Origin: Elmis aenea
Lineage: Eukaryota; Arthropoda; Insecta; Coleoptera; Elmidae
NCBI GenBank assembly: GCA_947652605.1
Contig: OX393583.1
Span: 13,061,222 to 13,125,221, forward strand
Direction of reading: 5' to 3'
Length of the DNA stretch: 64,000 bases
Shown: positions 1 to 10,470 of the stretch, in pieces
How positions within the stretch are numbered: position 1 is the first letter of the stretch
How the letters are laid out: each line of letters opens with the position of its first letter
The notes under the pieces: generated by a model
What the model saw: only the letters and a program-made list of their open reading frames with translations
Databases searched by the model: none
Told to the model about the DNA's origin: nothing
Translations under genes and position numbers: made by a program

Positions 1-363
1 TTGTCCGTTTTTAGTTTTTTCAAAGTATTTAAAAAAGTTGAAGGTTTAGGTCAAATGTCTTGAAATTCTGCCCAACTTTGCTAATTTAACCGACCATGTA
101 ACTCTTATAATAAAAAAGTTTTAAAATATATTTTGACGCAAAACCAAAACTTATGCGAACAAGAATTAAATATCTTAACTTATAAAATCGTAAAGAAGTC
201 TTAATCTATCCCATAACGAATATTTCATTGAAATTCATCGTCTTTATAAATTATTATTATTATTTACATGACTTTTGTCAACAATATTCAAATCATACTT
301 TTTAAGCATGCAATTTTTGCAATTTAGTACATCAGCAAATTAAACATCTATTACCTAATATAA
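1..363. other. AT-rich flank downstream of GNB1L-like gene
   Basis: No coding signal or recognisable repeat end is visible. This is the 3' flank of the minus-strand gene that ends at 364. I did not find a canonical AATAAA on the minus strand close to the stop codon. Confidence 0.5.
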
Positions 364-1354
364 TCAGTTATATAAATTCCATAATGATATAAGTCCATCG
401 GCACCGCCCGCAGCCATAATATTTGAATTCCATAATTGGACGGTGCTGGGAGAAAACTGAACATCAGTTATCGAAGCTCGATGCTCGGTCAAAACCACAA
501 GTAAACGTAAACTTTTCCAAGAAAATAATCTCAGCCTTCCATCCCAACCGCCACAGACAAATATCTTTCTGTCCGGTCGTAGCTTAACTATATTACAGCC
601 AGGATTCGTTATCGATATATCACATTTCAAAGTTATTTTAAAAGTCTTGTCTATCGTAAACACCTGCAGTATGTTAGAAGCATTTCCACAGATACCTCTA
701 CTCGTTACAGGATCAAATGTTAATGATGTGATACATTCACGAAGTTGAAGTTGACCACAGCTCTTGGCAGTTAAAAAATCCCATAGAATTATGTCCCCTG
801 TTTCAAATCCAGCTAAAATGTATGTGTTTGATGCTAATTCAACTTTTTGTAGACACATGACATTGCCTAATTTTTGTTTCGAAGGTGCAAACGTCCGCAC
901 TCGCTCCATGTTGTGTATATTTATGGCATCTAAGGTGCTGTTGTCTTGTGGAAGAATTAGTATGTTACCTAACAACAGACTTCGACAATATCCCCCGTTA
1001 CACTCATATTTGTTTAATAACTCATAATCAGTTTCATTTTTAATGTTCCACACTTTTACTACTCCACTTTTTTCTTGAGTTATTAAATTATCTTCCGTGC
1101 AGTGAATGGCTTGTATCGATTCACCAAGATTTTGTTTACCACGTAGTCTATTTGTCTAAAAAAAGATTATATTAACTGGTGCAATCAAAACGAGAAAGTA
1201 TGCAAACCTCGAGATCCCACGTATAAATATATCCACTTTCTGAAGCTGCTATTAAGTTTGAGGACGAAGGGTCGTTTTGTGGAAAGCACAAACTATGCAC
1301 GTATCCCATATCACTTTTTAAACAAAATACGGGATCTGGAGGTAAAATTGCCAT
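364..1354 (-). CDS. GNB1L: GNB1L-like WD40-repeat protein (two exons)
   Basis: Exon 1 runs 1354-1208 and exon 2 1155-364, joined across a 52-bp GT-AG intron (1207-1156, phase 0). The product is about 312 aa, against about 327 aa for human GNB1L. The start opens MAILPPDPVFCLK, like the PPPDPQFVLRG opening of the vertebrate protein. WD-type blades are visible: SGYIYTWDLE at the end of exon 1, VVKVWNIKN, TGDIILWDF, GWDGRLRLFSWKS and a C-terminal GADGLISLWNLYN. The stretch ITNPG...LRPDRKIF matches the family signature near the last blades. GNB1L is a beta-propeller scaffold; in mammals it works with the TTT complex in stabilising PIKK kinases. That role here is by homology only. The coding frame is intact through both exons. 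Confidence 0.9.
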
Positions 1355-1576
1355 CGCAAGTTGTTCTTAGCGTTAAAAATGACTGCTGAAATATTTTTTA
1401 CGGTCTTGTGAATTTTTACTATGAAGATAGTTTAACTAACCTACAAAACAAACGTCAAAACAATTTTTTATACAGTGTATAGTAGCTCGAAAGCCGTGAA
1501 GTTAGCAGTGACGGTACACCGGAACTACTAGATACTATTTGGTAGTTCATTAGATCCATTTTTTGTTGAATATGTG
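1355..1576. other. 5' flank of GNB1L-like gene
   Basis: This short stretch lies between the GNB1L start codon and a palindromic transposon copy. It must hold the 5' UTR and core promoter of the minus-strand gene. I saw no clear TATA box or other motif that I could defend. Confidence 0.4.
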
Positions 1577-1832
1577 GGTAATCTATGCTTGTCACGGACC
1601 AGCGTGGCTGAACGCTATTTTCACTTATAAGCGTTTGTGCGTAAAACCATTTATAAAAGATTGTAACCCACTCACTATACACTTATGGCCAACATTTATT
1701 TAATCCTATGCATTTAAAAAAATATATACAATAACCAACCTTTAACCTAACTCTTTATTGCTGACCAAGTGAATGAGGGTGAGGTTAAAGCCGTTAAAGT
1801 TTTTTTAAGTAGTAATTTTTAATAGATGCAAA

Positions 1833-2187
1833 CAGTGGTGAGCTATGAAATTTTTAACAAAGGACTCGCTCATAGTTAAATAAACACAAAAAAAAATAAT
1901 GTTAATTATATGTTGGAAAAAAAATGTCATTTTAAATTCAAACGTGAATAATCGAGTGATTGTACATAATTCAAAAAATTCTATTGTGCGACGGGTTTAT
2001 TCTAAATTTAATCGTCATTGATAGGCATGACTTCGTCGCTTTACAAATGTATGTAATGAAAATGATTTTAAGATACATTTTTTCTTGAAAAAATGGTTAA
2101 CAAGAAGAACAAGGGGCTCGCAAATTAAGGAATAATTTAACAAAGGGCTCTCGCGAGCCCCCGCGAGCTCCCTACAGCTCACCACTG
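1833..2187. mobile_element. hAT-like MITE (CAGTGGTGAGCT ends)
   Basis: The ends are CAGTGGTGAGCT and AGCTCACCACTG. The flanking octamers are GATGCAAA on the left and GATACAAT on the right, an imperfect duplication. It is about 355 bp, non-coding, and inserted in the older palindromic element. Confidence 0.6.
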
Positions 2188-2315
2188 GATACAATGATGC
2201 AAACCTTTATGATGTTTTACGCGCAAACGCTTACATGTAATGTGAACATAGCGTTTATACTTGTGCAAATAGCGATTATATCTTATATCCGACAGCCAGG
2301 CTGGTCCGTGACAAG

Positions 2316-2567
2316 TGGGAATGGGCGATATTTCAATAAATATCGATATAATTTTGATATCGATATATCGACATTTCGATATATCGATATTTCGTGGTCT
2401 GGACAACAAAAATAAGGGCGAGAGGCTTTTTTTTTAAGGTCACCACTCACCAGTCTCTTTTTTCAGTTTTTTACAAACTTTTTTAGCTTCCCGCCCCTTT
2501 TATATCGACATTTCGATATATCCATATCCATATATCGATATAATTTCGATATCGCCCAACCCTAGTA
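2316..2567. mobile_element. ATCGATA-rich MITE inside a terminal repeat
   Basis: The inner flanks duplicate ACAAG (2311-2315 and 2568-2572). The ends are TGGGAATGGGCGATAT and ATATCGCCCAACCCTAGT, and each arm is built of TATCGATA/GATATATCGATA iterations. Removing it restores the right terminus of the host element (GTCCGTGACAAG followed by CATAGATTA), which shows it is an insertion. Confidence 0.6.
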
Positions 2568-2582
2568 ACAAGCATAGATTAA

Positions 2583-4431
2583 TCTTTATTTTTAATAAGT
2601 TTAGCTAAAGCACTGTGGCTAAAGCCTTAGATTATATTATGATCTAAGGCTAAAGCATATTATGGATGTATACTATAGGTGTTCCAAAAACCAATAGCTT
2701 CTCGATTATAACGTTTTTATCTTCCTTTTGGCTTATACACAAATACCCACACTCTTTTATTATTTTAGTACTTTTTGTTGTTCCATTTTGTTTCTCTATA
2801 TATTCTTTTATTTTATCTCCCATGATCGTATATTTTTAGAAATTCTCTTATAGGTACGTACAGGGTTTTCTTAAATATTGCGAAAAAATTTGGGAGGAAA
2901 TTCCTTGTCGAAAATTAAGGGGAGGGCTTTTATAGTACAGCGTCATTCAAAAAGTCTGCAACAAATGTGAAAAATGTTTATTTTTGATTTCACAGAAAAT
3001 TTTATTCTTGAAAAAAGTTTGTTAGTGCATGATCTAAAACTAATTTTAAGATGAAAAAAAGGTTCAATAAAAAGTCATAGGACACTAGATTTTAGTGATT
3101 TTTGAAATATTTACAAGAGTAAAGTGCCCTTATTTTAAGAGATACTTACAAAAAAAATTATGAAAAAAAATTTATTTAGAATCTCAAAATAAGGCTACTT
3201 ATATTTAAATTTTGACGGTCTAATTCTAATTTTTATTATTTAAGAAATATGAACATTCAAAAAGTCTGCAACAATTGGAAAAGTTTTTTTTTTTTTATCA
3301 ATTTCTCACAAAATTTTATTCTTGATAAAGCATGGTCTAAAACAAGGTTTGCATTTAAATTTAAAAAAAAAAACACTGAATTTAAGTGTTCATCACTTAA
3401 ACGCGTACGCAGTTTTGTGCAAAAATTTGCCCTTATCGAAAATGTTTTCTTTGCGTACGTGGATGTAGCTTTAATAGTAAAAAAAGCCTTATACAACCAT
3501 TTTAGTTTTTTTTTTCTCACCAGTTTTTTTTAAATATGGCGAAGTCTTTCTTAATGGAATGAGAAGAGCGATTTATTTGTTTAGAAGTACTTTTTATTAA
3601 TACTCTTGAATTGCTTCTTGAATTTCTTCTTTTAGCAATATTTTATTCGTACGTGGCAATTCTTCTTCATTGCTTGCAATCGCAAAGTTTTCATCATATT
3701 TATTGTTAGGTACAGGCGATTAAAAAGATTTGTAGCCACTGCTAGATCCGATTTTGATTGAGTTTTTAGAGGGTCTTGTAAGCACTTGGACAATTCTGTT
3801 CATTCTAGATTTTCACGAGTGTTCATACGTTCCTTGATATTTTTTAACAAATCTTTGCTTATGCCTAAATTTTTTTTTTACCAAGAAATTAATTACCCCA
3901 TAAGCAGTGAAAATATTAGAATCACAGCGGTTTAATGCTTCTACTGCTGCACTTACCGGCGATAAGTTTTGTTTCGGTCTAATTATAATTGAAAATTGAC
4001 ATTTTTGACTATTCTGCGTATAGTTCCCTTAACTTTTAATTTTAAAAATCAACGTAAATGGTAGAGACTAGAGATAATACAAATCTTAAAGGATGAAACT
4101 GGAAGAAATAGATCTAGTGGTTTCGAGTGCAATCATAACCTAACATTTACATTTTACTTATGTATTGTGATTTTTATATCACTTGCACTTTTAATTTTAG
4201 TTACATTTAGCCATATGATTAAGTGCACACACAAGTAAAATACCTATTCAGAATTTTTTATTTCCGAAAACCGCGTTTTTTCAAAACGGTTTTGCGGTTT
4301 CGGTTTTAGCATGGAAAACCGCGTTTTTGCGGTTCGGCTTTATCCGTTTCAGAAACCCTAGTCATGAGCCACCCCTTGAATTTTAAAAAATCCAAGTTTT
4401 TATGAGTTCTGAGCTTTTGTCAAACTATAGG
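2583..4431. repeat. Degenerate repeat region, CAGCGTC family and hAT relic
   Basis: At 2938 a TA-flanked end CAGCGTCATTCAAAAAGTC begins a block. Its start is repeated in degenerate form from about 3251 (CATTCAAAAAGTCTGCAACA). A reverse copy of the same end sits at 31205-31433. From about 4255 to 4361 lies a stretch alternating CCGCGTTTTTGCGGTT motifs and ending CAGAAACCCTAG, which looks like one end of a decayed hAT. Nothing in it looks coding. Confidence 0.5.
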
Positions 4432-4543
4432 CAGCGCCGCCCTTAGAAGTTGCGGGGCCCTGGGCAATAATTTTTACATTATTTTTGATATCGTTCAAAA
4501 TTATCATAAAACCTTCATCCTGAAGGATAATGGTTTTGTTATA

Positions 4544-6110
4544 CAGGTTGGTCCAATTTTTTGTAGCAGGACTTTTAACAGTCGATACAAAAAGTCATTT
4601 TAAAGCGAATATTACATATCAACATGGCCCCATAAACGCTTCATTTTAAAGATACAGGGTGTTGAAATTTTCGAAAAAATATCGATAATTTTTAACCGTT
4701 TCCCAACCAGTAGATTTTAACAAAATTTGGTACACAGCAACAGCACCACCTTAAAGGTTACCACTTTCGGTGAGAATGTCAAGCCCCACAATCAATTAGT
4801 GGCGGTGTTGTGGGGGTTCAGTTTTAATAAATTTTATTTAAAAAAACTAGTACGTCCCTGTTTAAAATCAAACTCTCGATTTTTTTCGTATCTGCAACCG
4901 TTTGGCACGAAATTATATTTATTTCACTATTATCGCGAAAAATTTGCTCCTAAGTTCGATCTAAAAATATCGCGAAAAGCAGAAAATTGCAAATTGTAGA
5001 GTAAATGGTCAAAATGTGGATCATTAAGCGTTAATTTAATAGAACTTATTCCTTTATTATTAGCAGGTTGTTGTTAAAAACTGAAAAACTCGGTTATTAC
5101 TTCTTTATTTCGAATATTAGAGATATTTTTAGATGGAATTTATGAGCTAATTTTTCCGGAGAATGGTAAAATAAATCAAATTCCGCGCCAAACGGTGGCA
5201 GATACGAAGAAAAGTCAAGAAACACTTTTTGTTTAGAATAAAATGCTCTACCCAAAAAATAGTTCGAGTTTGATTTTGAACAGGTCCGTACTAGTTTTTA
5301 TAAAATTTATTAAAACTGTACCCCCACAACTTCGCCACTGGTTGCTTGTGGGGCTTGACATTCTCACCGAATGTGATACCTAACCTGTGGGGCTGTATAC
5401 CAAATTTGGTTTAAATATATCTACTGGTCGAGAAATGGTTAAAAGTTATCGTTTTTTTTTCCAACACCCTGTACTTTAAAATGAAGCGTTTATGTACCTA
5501 CGTTGATATGGAATATTCACTTTAAAACAGGGCTCGAAACCGAAAAAAATTTTGGTTAACGGTTAACCGAAATCGAGAACTTTATTTTTATAACGGTTTT
5601 TGGTTAAGAACCGGTTTTATTCGTAAAAAACCGGAACCGGTTTTATTCGTAAAAAACCGGTTTAGTGTAAAAAACCGATTTAAATTATAAACCGGTTTAA
5701 AAAACCGGTTAAATTAATCGGTTTTTAAAATTATTTAGATCAGGAATGAAAAGTATGAAAAGATATTATTTATTTATAATTTTATAATAAATGTACAATC
5801 AAGAGTTCAGTAGGTAGGTAATGAATGACTTTTGGTAAACTAATCGCATTTACCTACTACAGATTTTGTATTTTTCATCGTAATTTTTATTAAAAAAAGA
5901 TGTAAACAAAACCGGTTTTTTATTATTTTGGTTAAAGGTTACGGTTTTTTTTGCCTTTAAAAATAACGGTTTCGGTTTCGGTTAAAAATCACTTTTTCTG
6001 ACAAAAAATAACGGTTAACCGGTTTTTTAAACCGGTTTAATGCCCTGCTTTAAAATAGTAAGTTTTGTATCGACTGTTAAAGTCCGGCTACAAAAAAGTG
6101 GACCACCCTG
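4544..6110. mobile_element. TA-flanked palindromic element (CAGGTTGGTCCA ends)
   Basis: Flanked by TA on both sides. The left end CAGGTTGGTCCA and right end TGGACCACCCTG lead into mirror-image arms: TTTTTTGTAGC against GCTACAAAAAAG, and AAACGCTTCATTTTAAAG against its complement at about 5475. A CAGGGTGTTGAAAT motif recurs inside both arms. The right arm is interrupted by the hAT MITE at 5528-6047. A single diverged arm of the same family lies at 56461-56895. TA duplication suggests the Tc1/mariner superfamily, but the copy has no transposase. Confidence 0.75.
5528..6047. mobile_element. hAT MITE rich in AACCGGTTT
   Basis: It has a perfect 8-bp duplication CTTTAAAA (5520-5527 and 6048-6055). 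The ends are CAGGGCTCGAAACCG and CGGTTTAATGCCCTG. The interior is packed with AACCGGTTTT iterations near both termini. Length is 520 bp and there is no coding sequence. Confidence 0.88.
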
Positions 6111-6251
6111 TATACATTTAATTTATAAACATTAATTTTCTGCAAAGCTTTTCACGATTTTTTTAAATGCGAACAACTGGTAGCGCGGGGCCCCTGGTAG
6201 CGCGGGGCCCCGGGCGCAGGCCCATATCGCCCATATCTAAGGGCGGCCCTG

Positions 6252-6497
6252 ACTATAGGGCATGCAGTTTGTATCCTTTCCTCCAATTTTCAAACACGGA
6301 ACCTTTCAAGTTTTATAATTACATGAAAAAACGTAAAAGACTTTGTGGAAAAATGGCTCAAGTCACCCCGCGCGAAGGTACTATGTAGGTGTCATCGTCG
6401 TCCCCCCACCCCCAGATTAACGATTGAAAGTTATTTCTTTGATTTCTCGAAAACATGAAAAAGTGACATATCAACTTTTGCCATACCACCACAGATA
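6252..6497. other. Unremarkable spacer
   Basis: Short unique-looking sequence between the hAT duplication and the LINE tail. I see no feature in it. Confidence 0.4.
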
Positions 6498-6499
6498 TA

Positions 6500-6530
<31 letters not shown>

Positions 6531-8561
6531 GTCTTTATTGCCATAAGAAACAAACAAACAGTACAACAATATTATTACATATATGTTATATGGCAACCGC
6601 AAGGCGTAGTTCAATCCATTGTCTAGAACAATGGATTGCTCTTCCACTCAACCTTGTTTGAAGGTACATTCAAAATAAAACTTATAATAATAAAAATAAT
6701 AAAAATATGAATATAAATATGAGGCAACATTTATAATGTAGAAGACAAAATAATATTTCCAAAAACAACCCATCCACATGTTAACTGCCAAAACTTGCAA
6801 ATCTGATTCAACAAAATCTGATTAAAAAAAAAAAAAAAATTACTACAATAATAGCCTGCCCTCAGCCACAATACGGTAAAACCTTTCTCTTAAAGGACTT
6901 TGAGTCACAGATTTTCAAACTGTCCGGAATAGAGTTGTATAATTTGTAAATATTAAAAGAAAATGATCGTTCAAAGAACTTAGTTTGTGTTGTGGTGGAC
7001 TGATACGACCCCTATTCCTGACGTTCAAGTTGTGGACATCAGTTCTGAAGGTAATTTTGTTTAGTAAATATTTAGGAGCTTTAGACAGAAATAAATTATG
7101 GTACAGAGTGACGCTTTGTAGGATACGTTTATTTTGCATATTGACCCATCCCATTAACTTAAATTTAAGGGAAATTTTATGAAATTTTCTTATGCCATAA
7201 ACAAATCTAAAAGAACTGTTTTGAACCCTTTGAATTTTACATTTAGTATCGTAATCTAAGCAGTGGCCATAAACTGGTGCCGCGTAATTGAAATGTGAGA
7301 GTACCATTGCGTCGCATAACATTTTTTTTACATAAGTATTAAGATAGCTTCGGTGAGGATATAAAAGTTTTAAATTTAGGTATGCTTTTTGTATGCATTT
7401 TGATACATGATTTCTGTATCTAAAAGAATTATCCAAGGTGAGCCCCAGAGTTTTGAAAGATTCGACAAATGGTACATTGACACCATTAACTTTAATAGCT
7501 ATCGCGTTGTTTATTTCCGAAACAACTTTCTGATTACCAAACAGCATCCACGCAGACTTAGCGGCATTAAGAAAAAGGTGGTGTTCCTGCGAATATTCAT
7601 AAATTGATTGAAGGTCTTTGTTTACTTTATAAACAGCATCAACTAAAAATTCTTTTTTAAAACTGATGTAAATATGAGTGTCATCAGCATACATCACATA
7701 TTTGGTGAAGTTCAAGCATAGTGGCAATTGACAGGTGTAAATAATGAACAACAGGGGTCCCAGAATGGACCCTTGTGGGACGCCACAGTTAGTAAATCTT
7801 ACATCTGATATTTTGCCATCATATACAACCTGCTGACTACGAAATGATAAATAACTTTTTATTAATTGAATGGCTGGATTATCGAAACCAATAAAGTGTA
7901 ACAAAGAATACAATACTGAATGCTTGATCGTATCGAATGCCTTGCTAAAATCCAGAAACACAACCAAAGTCAGCTTTCCTTCATCTGCGGCTCTTATAAG
8001 GTCATCGGTAAGGTTTAACAGAGCAGTAGTGCAACTGTATTTACTTCTGAAGCCGGATTGAAAAACTGGTAAAATACTATGTTGTTCAAGATGTGTTTTT
8101 ATTTGTTTATGCATAAGTTTTTCTAAGACCTTAGATAGAGTTGATAGTAAACTTATGGGTCTCAGATCTTTGTATTCTACAGGATTGCTGATTTTTGGTA
8201 AGGGTATAACAAGAGCATTTTTCCAGGAGGCTGGAAATTGTTGGTCAATAAAACACGAATTAATAATGTTGGTGACGCATGGTATTATTGTTGGACAACA
8301 CAATCTAAGCATCCGAATTCCAATTTCATCTGATCCCAGTGATGCTGATTTGATTGAGTTTATGGATTCAAGCACATCAGTTGTGTCGACAGTTTTAAAA
8401 GAGAATAAATTTTGAGATTGAAAGTTTAATTTAAAATTGTTATTATAAAAGTTGATGATTTGGCTGTGCCCATCAGGATTTTTTGGTATACAATCGATTA
8501 AGTAATTATTGATTGCATGATATGATTTTAATATTTTAATTTTAAACGTTTTAATGCTTAA
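6498..8561 (-). mobile_element. 5'-truncated non-LTR retrotransposon (LINE)
   Basis: On the minus strand it ends in a (TTA)n tail, seen on the plus strand as TAATAATAA at about 6498-6532, preceded by AATAAAGAC. The body carries one long reverse-transcriptase reading frame whose 5' part is missing, as is normal for LINE copies made by target-primed reverse transcription. I could not identify a clean target-site duplication. Confidence 0.8.
6915..8561 (-). CDS. LINE reverse transcriptase, 5'-truncated
   Basis: The frame is open for about 548 codons, from the truncation point near 8561 to the stop at 6915. It begins mid-protein, so no authentic start exists in this copy. Motifs in order: LPKISNPVEYKDLRPISLLS (fingers), VFLDFSKAFDTIKHS (first catalytic Asp), GVPQGSILGPLLFIIY, and YADDTHIY (catalytic YADD). 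A thumb region and a C-terminal part with conserved HFNYAAPVYGHC follow. No frameshift interrupts it, so the copy looks young. The endonuclease domain is absent. The clade looks like the Jockey/CR1/I group, but I cannot assign it more closely. Confidence 0.88.
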   Translation of the reverse strand, partial: LSIKTFKIKILKSYHAINNYLIDCIPKNPDGHSQIINFYNNNFKLNFQSQNLFSFKTVDTTDVLESINSIKSASLGSDEIGIRMLRLCCPTIIPCVTNIINSCFIDQQFPASWKNALVIPLPKISNPVEYKDLRPISLLSTLSKVLEKLMHKQIKTHLEQHSILPVFQSGFRSKYSCTTALLNLTDDLIRAADEGKLTLVVFLDFSKAFDTIKHSVLYSLLHFIGFDNPAIQLIKSYLSFRSQQVVYDGKISDVRFTNCGVPQGSILGPLLFIIYTCQLPLCLNFTKYVMYADDTHIYISFKKEFLVDAVYKVNKDLQSIYEYSQEHHLFLNAAKSAWMLFGNQKVVSEINNAIAIKVNGVNVPFVESFKTLGLTLDNSFRYRNHVSKCIQKAYLNLKLLYPHRSYLNTYVKKMLCDAMVLSHFNYAAPVYGHCLDYDTKCKIQRVQNSSFRFVYGIRKFHKISLKFKLMGWVNMQNKRILQSVTLYHNLFLSKAPKYLLNKITFRTDVHNLNVRNRGRISPPQHKLSSLNDHFLLIFTNYTTLFRTV

Positions 8562-8660
8562 TTAAACAATAAAAATTTGTAATATGTTAAAGAAAATGAT
8601 GCACATCCAAAGGTGTCGCGAGCAACACGTTGCCCGCGAGCTACGGGTTGGGCACCACTG
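8562..8660. mobile_element. hAT terminal fragment
   Basis: The stretch ends GGGTTGGGCACCACTG, the complement of a CAGTGGTGCCCAACC-type hAT terminus, after GC-rich inverted motifs (GTCGCGAGCAACACG and CGTTGCCCGCGAGC). The other end was not found on the far side of the LINE. Confidence 0.5.
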
Positions 8661-9803
8661 CTTTAGTTCATTCTAATACATCCTTTGATTCTTCTCAGAA
8701 ATTTCATTTATATCTTTTTAATTTTCTTAGTTTTCATGAAAACGTGGATAGATACCTGAAATCCGTTTTGATATTATTAATCAGCACAAAATTTTGCACC
8801 CTTATCAAGTTTACACCTTGCCTCTATCTCTCATAATAAGCGAGATATCAATATGAATCAGACTGCATAATATAATTTCGCGATGGAAACTGTTGAGATG
8901 CACTGATCGACGCCTGGGACGCTTACAAAGAAACTGAGAGCAAGAGAGGGGTTGTCGACGCCCTTCCAACATCTCTTTCGGGCTTCAGTAGCAACGCTGA
9001 TTGTGGGTGTATCTGTACTCCCTTTTATTTACCTAACAAAAAAACACGTTTTCATTTATAATCAAAGATCTAGTTATCGTGCGTTGCGTGTTTGAAAGTA
9101 CACTGATTTTACATTAAATCATGAAGTGCTGTGGAATTAAACATTAATTGTTTTAGACATAAAAGGTAAGCAACTAGAACGACACTTGCCGAGTGAATGT
9201 ATTTTTTTATGTTTATCGTTACATTAACTTGTTTTACATGCAAAAAATTATGCAATAAATTTAAGAGTCCTTTCAAATCAAAGCGAAAATAATGTTCCTA
9301 TTAATTTAAGGAAATGGAGGGATTAAGAGCAGAAAATAATGATAAATAAACAATTTTATTATCATACATTTTTAAATTAAACAATTTTTATTAGTATACA
9401 TATGGCAAACGATACTTAAAATATAATAAATCATCCAAAAAAACGTTTTGCACTGTGCAATAAAAATAAATTCAAAAAGCCATTAAAAAATTTGAATAGT
9501 TCAATTTTTTATAGCAAATAACATTTCAATAATTAAAATTTCTTTTTAAATTTATAAAGCTGTGCTAAACCAATTCATTATCGTGTCCGAATGAACAATA
9601 TTTAAATCAATACAAAATTTATGAGATTACACCCTTTACCAAAATATTATACCGTTTGTTACGATATTTCAATGTTTCTATATATCGATACTCGATATTG
9701 CGGTGAATTAGAACCCAGTTAATCAGTATTTACAACTGTGAACCAATGTAGGTACTCGTAAATAAAAGAAAAGATATTTAAAGGTAATATGACATGACAT
9801 ACA
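8661..9803. other. Unassigned non-coding sequence
   Basis: AT-rich apart from a GC-richer island at about 8880-9010. No reading frame of note, no paired termini and no recognisable RNA gene. I cannot say more. Confidence 0.4.
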
Positions 9804-9805
9804 TA

Positions 9806-10470
9806 CAGGGTGTCCCCGTTATCACAGCGAATATTTTAAGTGGTGATAGGGGACCTTTTTCTAAGAAAATATTTCAAGTAACATTTTTTCCTAAAATCAA
9901 ATGCTAAGCTGATATCAACACTTTTGTAGATGTTTTTACGTAGATTTTAAATATATTAACGAAATTTTCAAAGCACGCTCGATTTCCGAGTTATACCACA
10001 AACTTGCATTTTTTTTTAAGGGAAGTCATAGTTGGCTATGGTCTTATTAAAAAGGTTATTTTTTTCTCGTTTCAGATATAAGGTTTGTTATGCTTTACTC
10101 TTGTAGTTTTTCTTTAAATAAGCAAAAATCATTTAACATGTTCACAGCCTACTAATAGATGGGAGTTATCCCGTGTTGATGTTCTTTTTTTTTCCGATGT
10201 GAGAGTTGTCTCTAAGTGTAGCAGTTATTAGCCAGTTACAAATTTTAAAAACAAAACCTCAGAGTTTGTCAAATAAAATTTATTGTTTGTTATACGTATA
10301 AATCTCTCTCTCGTGTTGATCAAAATTTTTGTTTTGAGTTTATTATAAATTCCAAAACCATTTAAAAAAATGCAAGTGTGCTATAACTCGGAAATCGAGA
10401 GTGCTATGAAATTTCGTTAACATATTTAAAATCTACGTAAAAATATCCATAAAAGCCAATTTTTATTTTT
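9806..10470. mobile_element. Partial palindromic CAGGGTGTCCCCG element
   Basis: The left end CAGGGTGTCCCCGTTATCAC, preceded by TA, is the same as the termini of the complete palindrome at 57296-58986. After about 110 bp it changes to a different interior with its own mirror arms: ACGTAGATTTTAAATATATT against its complement at about 10420-10440. The right terminus is missing, so this is a truncated or recombined copy. Confidence 0.6.

Larger units (their letters stand above)
1577..2582. mobile_element. Palindromic element carrying two nested insertions
   Basis: The left arm starts GGTAATCTATGCTTGTCACG and the right arm ends with its complement, GTCCGTGACAAG...GCATAGATTA. Inner arm motifs such as AAGCGTTTGTGCGTAAAAC and GTTTTACGCGCAAACGCTT mirror each other. 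The arms are split by a hAT-like MITE (1833-2187), and the right terminus is split by an ATCGATA-rich MITE (2316-2567). The same family is seen intact at 14876-15250. It has no coding capacity. Confidence 0.7.
4432..6251. mobile_element. Non-autonomous hAT with perfect 8-bp duplication
   Basis: It is flanked by a perfect duplication ACTATAGG (4424-4431 and 6252-6259). The ends are CAGCGCCGCCCTTAG and CTAAGGGCGGCCCTG. The hAT sequence itself is only about 250 bp; the rest is a palindromic element (4544-6110) that in turn holds a second hAT MITE. No transposase is present. Confidence 0.85.
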
